Shown here: in pieces, positions 46,901 through 58,345 of the stretch | Numbering within the stretch: position 1 is the stretch's first letter | How the letters are laid out: the number at the start of each line of letters is the position of its first letter | DNA from: Nelumbo lutea | Taxonomy: Eukaryota; Streptophyta; Magnoliopsida; Proteales; Nelumbonaceae | Assembly: GCA_022828595.1 (NCBI GenBank) | Contig: JAKGHH010000003.1 | Span: 56,719,759 to 56,783,758 of the forward strand | DNA length: 64,000 bases | Reading direction: 5' to 3' | The notes under the pieces: generated by a model | What the model saw: the letters and a program-made list of their open reading frames with translations, nothing else | Told to the model about the DNA's origin: nothing | The model's database searches: none | Program-made: the position numbers and the translations under genes

Positions 46901-49900
46901 TTCTAAGTCTATGTTCAGGGCTTTGACTGCTGAAGATCAGCATCCCTCTTTTCCTTACAAGAAAATTTGGTGCAGCCACATCCCCTCAAGAATTTCTTTG
47001 TATGGGAAGCCTGTTTCCAGAAAGTTAATACTTGTGATCTCCTACAGAAAAAACTTTTGGGAAGATGCTCCATTTCTCCTCATGTTTGTATTTTATGTCT
47101 AAGTGAGGGTGAATCAACAGATCACATTCTTCTTCATTGTAGCTTCACTCAAAGGATATGGTCCCACTTCTTGAATATGGCACACATCCCCTCAAGAATT
47201 TGCTTCTTTGTATGGGAAGCCTGTTTCCAGAAAGTTAATACTTGTGGTCTCCTACAGAAAAAACTTTTGGGAAGATGTTCCATTTCTCCTCATGTTTGTA
47301 TTTTATGTCTCAGTGAGGGTGAATCAACAGATCATATTCTTCTTCATTGTAGCTTCACTCAAAGGATATGGTCCCACTTCTTGAATATGGCAGGGCACAG
47401 CTGGATTTTTCCAAAACACATTATGGACAACTTGAATCAATGGCAAGGAATAGGGCTTAGCAAAAGGGGTAAAGTCTTTTGGCAATCAGTGCCTCATGCA
47501 GTAATGTGGGGCGTTTGGGAAGAAAGAAACATCCGTACCTTTGACAATAAAAGCAGAACCTTGGAGGAGTTAATCTCAGATATTACCTATCGTTGCATCC
47601 TTTGGGCGGTTAATTCAGCTCTGTTTAAAGGACTTTCAGTCAATGATATTACCAAAGATGTTCACCCCTTTCTGTTTCTGCCTCATCCTCAGCAAACTCC
47701 CTTGAGGCATCCCGTTTCCATCAGTGATGGTGTGATAACCCTTAATTTTGACGGTTGTGCTTTAGGCAATCCAGGTATTGGTGGTACAGTAAGGGACGAA
47801 AAGGGCAATATCTGCTGGACTTTTAGTGGTCCAATCGGTTGGGCCGACTCTACAAAGACTGAAGTGATGGCTGCTCTAACCGGAATCAGGATAATAAAGA
47901 ATTTCATCATTGCAGGTGATTCAGCAAATACAACAAAATGGTTAAGAGACAAAAAAGGGGGCCCTTGGAGACTGTATCACTATCTGACTGAAGCTTGAGA
48001 TTCTTTGGATGGTTTGAATGTTAACTTAGTTTGGATTCCTAGGGAACACAATCATACTGCAGATGGCCTAGCTAAATTTGGTGTGCATTCGGAGCATCTA
48101 TATAGCGACAAGCTTTCTCCTTTGTAACTTATAGGGGTTCCCCCCCCCTGCTTTGTATCTCCTCTTGTCCCCCCCCCCTTTTTTTTTCTTAATAAATTCT
48201 GGTTAAATTTTCACAAAAAAAAAAAAACTAATTGTTCAATTATATGCCATTAAATCATTTATCAATACTTCGAACCACAAGCATATAAACATATATTGAT
48301 TAAAGAAAAACATATGAACAATAAGGAATTAAAGATGGTCTGAGTTGATAGGGGATTTGAATTAAAATGACAGATATGTGTATATTTGATTTTAACTCTA
48401 ATCTATTCTGATCTTTTAAAGGACATGTGATGTTACCTATTGTTTGCTAACCAAAAACAAACACTTGGTAACTTTTTATTAGTTATCAGTTCCGACTTCC
48501 GAGTACTACATTTAAAATTAAGCATATTCGTGCAGAGTCACTAATCAACCTTTTTATTAGTGATGCTAATACGAGTAAAATAACTGGCAAAAGAACTTAA
48601 AATGCAGGATATGGGAAAGAATGCTAACTTGCCTTTGTCACCACATAATCTATAGAAGGCTCAAAACTAGCTGGTGTTTTCTTCGTAATGTCATTAGGAA
48701 TCTGATCTAATGTGTAGCCAACAGATAATTTGGCAGCCATCTTTGCTATTGCGAACCCAGTAGCCTTGGATGCCAAAGCTGAAGACCTTGAAACTCTAGG
48801 ATTCATCTCGATCACCATAACTTCCCCGTCTTTAGGATTGACAGCAAATTGAACATTTGAACCCCCGCATTCAACTCCAATTTTCCTTATGATCGCAATT
48901 GAATAATCCCTGAGGCGCTGGTATTCTTTGTCTGTGAGGGTCTGAGCAGGGGCCACCGTTATCGAGTCCCCTGTATGGATCCCCATGGGGTCGATATTCT
49001 CAATTGAGCATATGATGACCACATTGTCTGCCAAGTCTCTCATTACCTCAAGCTCGTACTCCTTCCATCCCAAGAGAGACTTCTCAACCAGAACCTGTGA
49101 TGTCAAACTGGCCGCAAGCCCAGACTTACAAATTGACTCAAACTCCTCTCTATTATAAGCGATCCCACCTCCGGTGCCACCCAACGTGAACGCAGGCCGT
49201 ATAATCAGAGGAAACTCCCCGATAGAGTCGGCAATCTGGAAACACTCCTCCAGGGTGGTACCAATTCCTGAAGGAGGAGTCTTGATCCCAATATTCTCCA
49301 TTGCTTGCTTAAACAAATCTCTGTCTTCTGCTTTCTTGATCGCGTCGAGCTTCGCTCCAATCAACTCGACACTGTACTTTTCCAGGACCCCTCTCTCTGC
49401 CAATGCCACAGCAAGGTTGAGAGCTGTCTGCCCGCCCATGGTGGGCAGGAGAGCGTCGGGCCTCTCCTTCTCAATGACCTGCTCGACTAGTTCAGGGGTC
49501 ATGGGGGCAATGTAGGTCCTATCCGCCATGTCAGGATCGGTCATGATTGTAGCCGGGTTGGAGTTGATGAGAACCACTTCGTATCCTTCTTCCTTGAGAG
49601 CCTTGCATGCCTGGGTGCCGGAGTAATCGAACTCGCAGGCTTGACCGATAACAATGGGTCCGGCGCCGAGTATCATGATCTTCTTCAGGTCAGTCCGCTT
49701 CCCCACCGGAGACCCACTGAAGGAGACATTCGTCGAATCATTTGTGCTTGCAGCCAAGCCATGCTCGCAATAGACAGGGATAAGGCGATTGATCCGATTG
49801 GTAGAGCAAGCCAGTGAGCGCCACAGTTGTCGGTTCAAAGATACACCGTTTGTCTTCTTCCCGGTCCTCTTCGCGCAGAGGAAGAAGGGAAAACCAGTTG

Positions 49901-49991
49901 CTTTCAGTAACGTCGATTTGGATATAGAAGCCGAGGAGGACGAAATTGACCTTGCATGGAAGCTTCCGCAGGGATTCATGCAAATGTCCAT
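40989..49991 (-). CDS. CARB: Carbamoyl-phosphate synthase large subunit, chloroplastic
   Basis: Exons 49991-48633, 43679-42987 and 42539-40989, all in phase 0, give 1,200 residues, close to plant CARB (about 1,190). Residues 1-85 form a Ser/basic-rich plastid transit peptide. [20 protein letters not shown] (about 105) opens the first ATP-grasp half, ending with [19 protein letters not shown]; exon 2 carries the oligomerisation domain and [20 protein letters not shown], opening the second half; [19 protein letters not shown] and the C-terminal MGS-like allosteric domain ([19 protein letters not shown]) follow. The enzyme joins ammonia from the small subunit (CARA), bicarbonate and two ATP to make carbamoyl phosphate for arginine and pyrimidines. 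The ATG at 49991 ([10 protein letters not shown]) is chosen over the in-frame one at 50042, which would lie in GA-rich leader. Intron 1 (4,953 bp) uses a GC donor; intron 2 is GT-AG. No disabling change seen. Confidence 0.96.
42540..42986 (-). other. CARB intron 2
   Basis: 447 bp, GTGTGT donor and CTCCTCAG acceptor. Nothing else recognised apart from a small hairpin CCAACTG...CAGTTGG at about 42658-42680. Confidence 0.85.
44919..45344. mobile_element. 426-bp element flanked by a 12-bp direct repeat
   Basis: CTAAGGGTTATT occurs at 44907-44918 and 45345-45356, exactly flanking a segment rich in GGATCAGATC words. The - strand edge reads GGCTGCAAATGTCATC. The direct repeat looks like a target-site duplication; its length suits a retroposon more than hAT (8 bp) or MULE (9 bp). 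No coding, no tRNA boxes seen. Confidence 0.6.
46030..46110 (+). pseudogene. U6 spliceosomal snRNA pseudogene
   Basis: Contains ACAGAGAAGATTAGCATGG followed by CCCCTGCACAATGATGACA, the invariant U6 core (ACAGAGA box and the region forming the internal stem-loop), preceded by GACATCTAATAAGATTGGAAC. The 5' stem-loop is truncated and the 3' tail diverges after ATGACA. No upstream sequence element or TATA at the spacing of plant U6 promoters is visible. It therefore looks like a reverse-transcribed copy in the CARB intron. Confidence 0.88.
46327..48127 (+). pseudogene. LINE ORF2 C-terminal part: zf-RVT and RNase H
   Basis: In order: [17 protein letters not shown], a variable tract (46600-46950), the zf-RVT-like domain ([32 protein letters not shown], the C-C-H-C pattern) present twice, and an RNase H with [27 protein letters not shown] and [10 protein letters not shown] giving D-E-D. 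After an in-frame TGA at 47996-47998 the frame continues with [19 protein letters not shown], the last catalytic region (H and D). Frameshifts near 46560 and 47000. Not functional as a whole. Confidence 0.88.
46977..47392 (+). repeat. Tandem duplication inside the LINE
   Basis: 46977-47182 (206 bp) and 47183-47392 (210 bp) are nearly identical, differing by a 4-bp indel near 46996 and few substitutions. It doubles the zf-RVT-like domain. The second copy keeps the reading frame into RNase H. Confidence 0.95.
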
Positions 49992-50088
49992 CTCTCTCTC
50001 TCTCTCGTCTCTCCCCACCCTGAGAGAAGAACAGAGTACCACAGAACCGAAGAGAAGAGCTTTCGAGGTGGAGAAGCTTAGGGTTTAA
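49992..50088 (-). promoter_or_regulatory. CARB 5' leader remnant and proximal promoter
   Basis: Only 97 bp of apparently native sequence separates the CARB start codon from a Helitron-type terminus. It has a GA-dinucleotide run directly before the ATG (49994-50010) and TAGGGTTTAA at its far end. No TATA box is visible inside it. Confidence 0.6.
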
Positions 50089-50125
50089 CTAGCGGGGCCC
50101 CGTGATGCACGGGCTTTGTTAGCGA

Positions 50126-51830
50126 AAGTGAAGTGAAATAAAGTCACATGATAATTTTTTATTTTTTAATTAAGAATAAGACATGATTAGAAAATATATA
50201 AGAATAAGACAATGAGGGAGGTAGACATGATTGAAAGGAAAATAAGCTTTGCAAACAGAAAATAATTAATAAATCTGTTTTTGGTTATAAAATGAAATCA
50301 AAATAAAACATTAATTAATCACACACTAAAATCATAAAAATAGTGCATATCCAATTCAAGTCAAGTCATGCATATACTTTGAACCATGGTTTTTTAATAA
50401 TCCAATCCAGACCTCGACCATTCCAACCCAAATTTAATGGGTTTGCATATAATCCGATCCACACCCAATTCCGTATTAAATTTTTATTTCTTGGAATATA
50501 TTTTAAACTACATTAAATTAATTTTCAAAAAATTTAACGATACTCCATCTTCACAAAATTAATTTTTAGCATAGCATATTTATTAATTAGAACAAATAAT
50601 TCAAATATTTTTCAAAAAATTAAATGAACTTATTTTTCAGAAATTTATTTCAAAAATGTATTCATGTTTTGATTGAATTATGCAAATTAAATTATTTCAG
50701 AAAAATATTCTTATTTAAAAAAAAAGTTGTTTATATTAAATTTCGAGTTATTAAGTTAGAGTAACTATTAAGTTATTAAATTATTAAATTTATTAAAAAT
50801 AATTATTTTTTATCAATTAATTATTTTCCCTCAAATAATTTTCATTATTTAATAATACACAAACATTCTCCATTTTTTTATATTTTAAGACAACTTTAAT
50901 AAGTTTTTTAAACTCTTTTAAAATATTTAAATTATAATTATGCTTAATAATTATTTATATTATTAAATTGATATTTGCATTTATTTAAATTGGAATAAAT
51001 GAATTCAAAAAATAATTTGTGTAAGATATTTATAAATTATAATAAATAATTCAAATAGTTTTCAAAAATTAGATGAACTTATTTTTCAGAAATTTATTTC
51101 AAAAAATTATTTATGTACCCTAATCAATAAATTAGAAAATATATTTCAAAAAAATATATTTATATTCAATTTCAAGTTATTAAATGAAAATAAATCATTA
51201 AATTATAAAATTTTAATAACTTAGAATAAATTGTTAAATTATTTTTCCATAATACTATTTACGTATGATATTTATTATATTAGAATAAATAATTCAAATA
51301 TTTTCCAAAAATTAGAAGAACATATTTTTTTAGAAATTTATCTCAAAAGTTAATGACAATTATCAAAAAAATATATTTTTTCATTACCAAATGTCAAAAG
51401 TTAGTAATGACCAATAAATGTAATAAAAATAATTTATTTAATGATAATTTTAAAATTAAATTAAATAATTCTGCAAATACGTAATAAATTTTCCAATTTT
51501 TTCATAAAATCACATTTTGGAAATTTTAAAATAATTTAGTGTAATTTTGTAAATAAACTATTTAATAAAAAATTAAATTATTTAATAACAATTTATAAAT
51601 AACTTTTAATAACGTTTCAATTATTATTCTTCATAATACATACGGAATTTTAAAATATCAATAACTATCCGAAATGTCCAGAAATAGTCAACAAAATAAT
51701 GAAGATAGGATTAGTTGAATGCTTTAACTACTCGGCAATTTATGGAACCAATGACAAGACTCCAAACCAGTCAAAACACACAGGGTCCACAATCATTCAA
51801 TCTCTCTATGTGGGCCCATGTATTTTATCA
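50126..51830. other. Very AT-rich non-coding stretch
   Basis: Short-period AATTATTTAAAT-type sequence with loosely repeated blocks, such as CTTATTTTTCAGAAATTTATT at 50630 and 51079 preceded by AATAATTCAAATA-TTTTCAA. No frame, RNA or terminus recognised. Confidence 0.4.
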
Positions 51831-51833
51831 TTG

Positions 51834-52293
51834 TTAGAGATATAAATAGATCGAAATCAAATCGAAACAGGCAATATTCGAATGTGAATCTAATAAGAAA
51901 ATATGATATTCAAATTCAATTAGATATCTGATAGATATTGAAAATTAATATTCGAATTCAATTAAATATTTGAATATTCAAATTGATTCAAATTCGACCA
52001 ATTAATTATTTTAAGTAATTAATAAATATAGAAAATAAATATTCGATGTATATAAATATATAAATGTATAAATTGTTTATATGATTTAATTATTTTATAT
52101 ATAAATAATAGGTCAAATTCGGATATTTATCAAATCGAATCAGGTCATATCCGAATTTGAATCCGATAGCTATTCGATGTGAATATGGTATCCAAATTTG
52201 ACCGATTAAATATTCAAATTATTCGAATTCGATTTGATTATTTCGAATCTCAAATTCAAAATTGGATTTTTGAATACCGTTAACACCCCTAAT
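51834..52293. repeat. AT-rich ATTCGAAT-type dispersed repeat
   Basis: Left edge GAGATATAAATAGATCGAAA, right edge CCGTTAACACCCCTAATC, with many ATTCAAATT/CGAATTTGA words. The right edge inverted (AGGGGTGTTAACGG) is typical of one end of non-coding plant repeats of this kind. No coding. Confidence 0.4.
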
Positions 52294-54059
52294 CACTAGT
52301 GTGGAGTCTTATGATTGATTCCACAACTTATTGAATATCTAAAGCCTTCAGCTAATCAAAATTCAAATTAACAATGATTGGTATTCTTAATAATACATGT
52401 GGATTTTCATGGGTCCCCATTAGTAAAATTCATAAATAGATTTAAGAATACCAATTGTTCAACATCAACAATAAGACTAAATAATTGAAAATGAAAAAAT
52501 GAAGATAATAATAAAAGTGATTAAAATACAAATTAAGTTTCTAACTTTTATGATGGTTAAAAATATATCGTAAGGTCATGGTGACGGGACCGACCAGTGA
52601 AAATCGTATTTGTCGGTGTTTGTTTTGAATGTAGCTTTACATTGAAAATCGTTATAAACTTCACTCAAAACAGAGATATTTACATAAATAACTATGCCTT
52701 TTCACTTTACAATGGTTCATTCATTTTAAATCGATCGGTATTAAATTCTACCAATATCTTTTACATTAATAAATATTTACATTGAAATCCTTAAGAGCAC
52801 CATCTATTACATAATAATCTTAATGTTATGCATATAGTGAAAAATGTATGTAATAATATATTTGTTACGTTGTTGGAACAAGAAGTAAAGTAAAAAATAT
52901 ACGATACTTGCCTAAAATTTATTATCAAATGACTTCAAATGAAAAAATGATTTGTTTAAGATCCTCACGGATATGAAATTTCGAATGAATAATCAACCAA
53001 TATATCATATTGCATTCATCTTAAACAATATAAGATAATAAAACTAAAAATTTATAATTGTCAAGTGTTGATGCAGAACATATCTCTATAATGATTAGGG
53101 ATCTTTACCTCATAGGGTGAATTCAGTAATAATCAATTTGTGTCACTTTTACAAAGACGTTTGCTCTAAGGTTCTTTATGAACGTAATCTTAAAATACTT
53201 AAATAACAAGTTGCATTTATTTTGTGCCAAATATAAAAGATTTTTACTTTCTTTTTTTTTACAATTATAGTGTATTTAATCAATTTTTTCGCAATTATAA
53301 TTACAAGTTGTTAGTCTAGTAGTTTATTAATGGATATATCCTATTGAAAGGTGCATATCGAAGTATTCCATCAATTTAATTTTATTTGTATCAACAAAAA
53401 AAAATTAATAAAATATAGGTTTTTTATTTAATAGTTTAAATTTGTATTTATATTGATACATTCTTACACTTAAGTTTTATGTGCACAATAAAATTCATGA
53501 AAAATGTTTAAATATAAAAGGGTATTTAACACATGAATGCTTAATTTTTTATTTGCGATACCTATTGGATGTTGAAACAATTTTAATCAACTTATACAAG
53601 ATGATGATAATGACGTAAGTCAAAAAATAAGCATTCATTTTATTTACTTTACAGTGATTTTTGGCGTAAGAATAAATAAAATGTTTATGGTGAAAAAGTG
53701 AAAAGGGTACCACGGTTTGTATTTCACAAATGTACTTTGGATTAAGCACATCAATATGTATTATTTAATTGTGATGCAATCACCCCATATCAAAAGTAAG
53801 ACGATCTATTTTACTTGAAAATATATGTATTGTATAATTGAAATCATACTTAACTTATATTTCTAATTGAAGTATTTGAATATAGGCAATATGAGAAATT
53901 TATCAAGAAACAAAATTACCAATGTTGTTTATCACAATATTAAATTGAGAGGATTCAAAGTCAAGTATTTTATTGTTGGTTTCATGATTAGATTAGTATT
54001 ATATACATTAAACATTTTTTCATATGCATAAATTAAATAATAATATTGACCATTAAGAA

Positions 54060-54736
54060 ATGATTTATGATGAACACTTGGATGAATAATTAAACATAGA
54101 TGCTATCAATAAGATAAAATGAATTTCCCATGTTTTAAGTAAAATAATTAGAAGATATACTAATTATATTGTTAATGAGTTTAGATTTCACGTTAAAGAA
54201 TGTGAAATATATTTAAAATCTCAAAATAAGACAATAAACTATGCTAATTCAACAAATAAGTTTACTAATTATGGAGCATTAAGGGATATTATTCAATTAA
54301 ATTAATATAGTAAATATAATGTTATCATATTCAAATGTAAGTGGATTTATATCAGCAAACGTTATAAAAAATAATTTTTAATTTACTCATACGAATTTCT
54401 TACACTTAGTACATAAAAGTAACAATTTTTATTATGATCATTTGCATTTTCATCACAAACTAAGAAAATATTCTATATTAATGATAAAAGAATAAAAATT
54501 GTTTTATTGTCAAACATGCAAAACTTGGGGGTATGTTTGATATGGGTGAAAAATATTTATTGATAAAAAACAACTTAATGATTAATTGTTTGAAAGTGCA
54601 TTTCATACTATATATAGCAATTCAAATTGGAATAAAAAATGAAGTTAATGATAATGAAGTAATTGTTATACCAGATATGGAAGATGATCTTGTGGATTAT
54701 GATGTTAAAAAAGATAATGGAGATAAATTATTTTAA
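54060..54736 (+). pseudogene. CACTA (En/Spm) transposase C-terminal relic, DUF4216-like
   Basis: A frame at about 54165-54345 reads YIVNEFRFHVKECEIYLKSQ, NYGALRDIIQL and VIIFKCKWIYI. After stops come SFAFSSQTKKIFYIND (54444-54500) and FDMGEKY (54536), then an acidic tail IPDMEDDLVDYDVKKD. This order matches the conserved C-terminal domain (DUF4216) of plant CACTA transposases. Several stops show it is dead. The upstream catalytic domain was not recognised in 52.3-54.0 kb. Confidence 0.7.
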
Positions 54737-54739
54737 TTA

Positions 54740-57680
54740 TTTAATAAAGATCAAAACCAATTTGCATTATTATTTTGTATATAAATTTTAGCAATGTCAA
54801 CTACTTATAATTATTATCTTATAATTACCAACATAACAACTTTATTATTTTGGTTTGTTTCTACAAAATGTGATTTGTATCCTATGCCCATTACTATTGT
54901 CATTTATTTATGACGACACCTATTCATAATGGTTATAATAACTTGTTTTATTTCTCATAATAAAATTTTGTTATTTTTTATTATCTCCAACAAATGATGA
55001 ATTGATTTTGTTGACAATACTAATATTTGGTTTGTTCAACTATTTGTTTTATAAGGATTTAATATATTGTTTATTGGTTAAATTTTACAATGGAAAAACA
55101 CAATCACATAAATATTTTTACTTTCAAACTATGACTCTGATTCTTAATTGTAGTGTCAATATCAGCCTGATCAACAACAATACAACCCCACTCAGTCAAC
55201 CTCAATTTGAAGATAAATCCCAACGTAATGTACAAGATCAAAATTAATATACAATATTACAAAGTAATACATGCACATATTCTCATCCACTTATAGCTTA
55301 ATTTAATTTTATGAACTTGAATACATTTCCTGCTAATGTAACTAAAACAATTTGCATCAAATTCTTATGTGAAGCTATCAATGGATCTGATCACAATCTA
55401 TTTCATTGGATTTAGTTGAATCCCGGTGTTAGATAGAAAATCCATTTAAAAGCATATTGAATGTTGTTATATATCAATAACCTTGATCTAATCTTATTAA
55501 CATCTAATTCTATCTTCCATATGGTGACATGGTTTAGGCTCATAAGTGTCCAAACATGATTTAGTAGGTATGAAAAATTTTATTCCTCTATCGACCCTCC
55601 ATGTCCTCATCTACTTGTTGTCATGATAACATTTATAACATTTTAGTTAATATTTCTATGATTAAAAACTTAAAGAGAATTGTGCTACCAACCTTTAGGT
55701 CCCATTTATATATTTTGTGTGTTATTTACCCCTTATTTAAGGAATTTTGGTACATTAGATACCTTATTTGTTTGAACTCTATTAAATGACTATTTGTTGA
55801 ATAGTTACATTCAAATCGTAATATGCATGATAAATATGATTTGATGTTCATTTGAGAACTTTAATTTTGTAGTTCCTTCACTAAACAAATTTTTGGAAAA
55901 AATATGTTTGTATAAGTCTTGATAAAATAATTTATGGAGTTAGAAATATCACACTTAATGCCCATTGGAGAGTAGTGATTTTTTAGTTACCAATATTGTA
56001 GATAGGTCGGTTCATGTTTATGTCTATGTTTATGGTTCCTTATCTACTATTTCTGACATCCAATTTAACAAAATCTTAAAATAAAAATTTAAGAGTTAAC
56101 AAATTAAGATGGACCAAAACTTAAGATTTGCATAAAAAAATTAACAAATAACTTTGTTGATTTATAAAATTCAAGGAATTATATACAAACTATTTGGGTT
56201 GCTTGGCTTGGCATGATTCATGGGCTTCCACATATATATCAAGACACAAAGTTAAGAAGGCCATATTTGGTACAAGAAATGAAGAAAGTTAGCAAGCTTT
56301 CCATTAATCTGTTATAGCTAAAAATCATCTTCAAGATATGCACCTAAGTGAATGTCTTCGTAGAAATTTGGGAATGATAAATTTGGTAAAGTCGGGTTAG
56401 GTTAAGTTGCTTGCATTAAGTCATTCCAAAAAGGTCATTGGTTGCATTCTAGGTATTTAGAGAAATCCTACATAAATTAAACATCATGTGTTTTCAAGAA
56501 AGCCAAATAAAAAATCTTATTTAATGTACACCTAGCAGAGAAATTCTAAATGCATTAAACATCATCAAGTGAAGCCCTTATCTAAACAAATTCGAATCAC
56601 TGCAAAAAGAAAAAATGAAAAAATAAGCTTAAGCAATTTGTAAGGCAAGCAACATAATACAAGATAGCTAATGCATAAAGAATATCAAACATTTAGCAGA
56701 GGTGTATAAGATTTGTTAGTCGAAAAAGTGAAGAGAAAGGAAGCAAGGAGATAAGGAGGAAGGTGAGCAATGGGAAAAGAAACTTGGATTGAGCATTGAG
56801 AAATGAGGGGGTAAATGTAGAGGGGAAGAAAGAATAAAAAAAGCAATGATTAGTCATTGCACGGGGGTTCAATGGCTCTAAACATGGATTGGGCAATTTT
56901 TATTAAAAATAATTGTAAAATCCATATAGATTTATTTGCAAGTTGAAGCCAATTGTTAAGTGGTCAGCTAAAATATAATAGCTACAACACTCAACAAAAT
57001 GATTGCAACAGTTGCATCTACAATTCTTGAGAATTGAAGAAGGAGTGAACTTTTTGAAACATTTGGCAACAACAAACACTGAGTAGCCACTTGGATCAAC
57101 ACGAATGCTACATGGAGCAACCTCAAATGGCTAGAAAGAGAAACTAAGAAAGGAACCGAACTGAATGAGAAATTGAAAGAAATGAGAAGAGGAACCAAGA
57201 GAGAAACCAAACTGAATGAGAAATTGAAAAAAAAAAACTAGAAAAAAAAGGGAAACCGTAAAGTAGATCTATCTACCTGGAAGAGATGGAATTTAGACTT
57301 CTAGAAAATCCGTTCATGGCACTATAACTCTTGGAACTAAACCCTAGGCATCCCAATAGTCCTTGCCTATAAGGCAAGAAAGTTTTCTTCTTTATCTCCT
57401 CCGCCTGAAGTAGCTCAAACCCTAAACGATTCATGGCACCATAGCTCTTCTTGAGCTCTCTTTGAAGTATGATCATAGGAAAACCCTAAAGAATTTTATT
57501 AGTGGGTTTTACCACAGGCACTCGAAACCAGAAGATAGGAAGAAAGAGAAGAGGAGGGAGAACACGGGAAAAGGTTTTGATGGCAGTATCGTATTGTTGA
57601 TGGTGTATAAAATGGCACGTGTGAACTTCTCATGACACACATCCTAGTTACAGTAAGATTCTATTTTGCGAAGGGGAGAG
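54740..57680. other. AT-rich stretch, no clear gene
   Basis: No recognised protein. Near 57130-57235 an AACTGAATGAGAAATTGAAA block is repeated, and near 57310 and 57430 a TTCATGGCAC-ATA-CTCTT block is repeated; these may be pieces of captured host sequence. Confidence 0.35.
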
Positions 57681-57989
57681 CACCCCTTTTGCTTTAATAT
57701 AGATTTGGGATTATACACGCATGTCTAATATATGGAACATGCAAAAAATAGAATGTATTGGTGTTTCATTAAATGTTGAGAGTTAATCTATTGGTGTTAA
57801 AGCATGTATTCTTACTAGATTCATAGGTAGTATGGTTAAAATATCTAACACTTATCAATTGTTTAAGTTAGCCTCAAATGCCACAAAAAAAAAACAAAAA
57901 TGAAATATGAGATATAATTGAGGTATGGATACTTGTGTTATTTTTATGTAACTTATTGATTTGCTAAATTAATTGAACATTAATTTTAT

Positions 57990-58345
57990 GATTTTAATTA
58001 TAAGCGATATAGGGAAAAGTGGAAAAGTGAGCAAAAGGCTAAAGGTTTTAATAGGAACTTGACTGAAGAATATACGGTCATAAGAATGAAAGTTTCTCGA
58101 GCTAATAAAGACAAATACAAAAATGTTGTTCACCATCGGTGCTCTACAAAGGGAAATAATAATTTTTTACCTTTTCTTTTTAATTTGAATTTAACTATAT
58201 ATTGATCACTTATTTATATTTTTAGTTTGTTTTGTTATTATAGGAAATTAGTTTTGCAAACAAAAAAAAATCTAAACTTAATGAACCTCATTGTTTGAAA
58301 ACAAAATCATTTTCTACATTCATTCAAAATAAGGTAAAAATTAAT
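57990..58345 (+). pseudogene. Possible CACTA accessory transposase fragment (Ptta/En/Spm-like)
   Basis: Two exon-like blocks: YREKWKSEQKAKGF with VSRANKDKYKNVVHH (57998-58150) and SFANKKKSKLNEPHCLKTKS with FSTF (58248-58325). The ANK-K-K-K-PH-tGSKSF pattern resembles the plant Transposase_24 (Ptta/En/Spm) family. Short and AT-rich, so this is a motif-level call only. Confidence 0.4.

Larger units (their letters stand above)
46327..48230 (+). mobile_element. 5'-truncated L1-type LINE with poly-A tail
   Basis: Begins within the C-terminal part of ORF2 ([20 protein letters not shown] at 46337) and runs through the zinc-finger-like and RNase H regions to a stop at about 48127, then a 3' UTR with an AATAAA signal at 48191 and an A-run at 48217-48229. 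The reverse transcriptase and endonuclease are absent, as is usual for 5' truncation during target-primed reverse transcription. It is antisense to the host gene. Confidence 0.9.
43680..48632 (-). other. CARB intron 1 (GC-AG)
   Basis: 4,953 bp. Donor (- strand) is AAAG|GCAAGT and acceptor TTTAG|ATACCCC. It contains a repeat bracketed by a 12-bp direct repeat (44919-45344), a U6 pseudogene (46030) and a LINE (46327-48230). The rest (43680-44900, 45360-46020, 48231-48632) is AT-rich without recognisable genes. Confidence 0.9.
50089..57713 (-). mobile_element. Putative Helitron (paired termini)
   Basis: 3' end (- strand): hairpin CCCGTG-CAT-CACGGG, then GCCCCG and CTAG at 50092-50089, next base T. 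5' end (- strand): TCTATATTAAAGCAAAAGGG starting at 57713, preceded by A. TC start, CTRR end, 3' hairpin and A/T flanks are the Helitron signature. The 7.6-kb interior shows no Rep/helicase, so it would be non-autonomous. The pairing is inference: a CACTA relic lies inside at 54.1 kb and another CACTA-like fragment just outside at 58.0 kb, so the 5' and 3' ends may belong to different insertions. Confidence 0.45.

Noticed and set aside
49992..50042. Upstream in-frame ATG at 50042 as the CARB start
   Set aside because: It adds 17 residues of GA-rich leader (RDEREREM) unlike a transit peptide; the ATG at 49991 opens a typical one.
56693..57476. Three - strand frames near the Helitron 5' end as captured genes
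   Set aside because: Low-complexity Leu/Ser/Phe-rich translations without recognisable domain; cannot be supported by eye.
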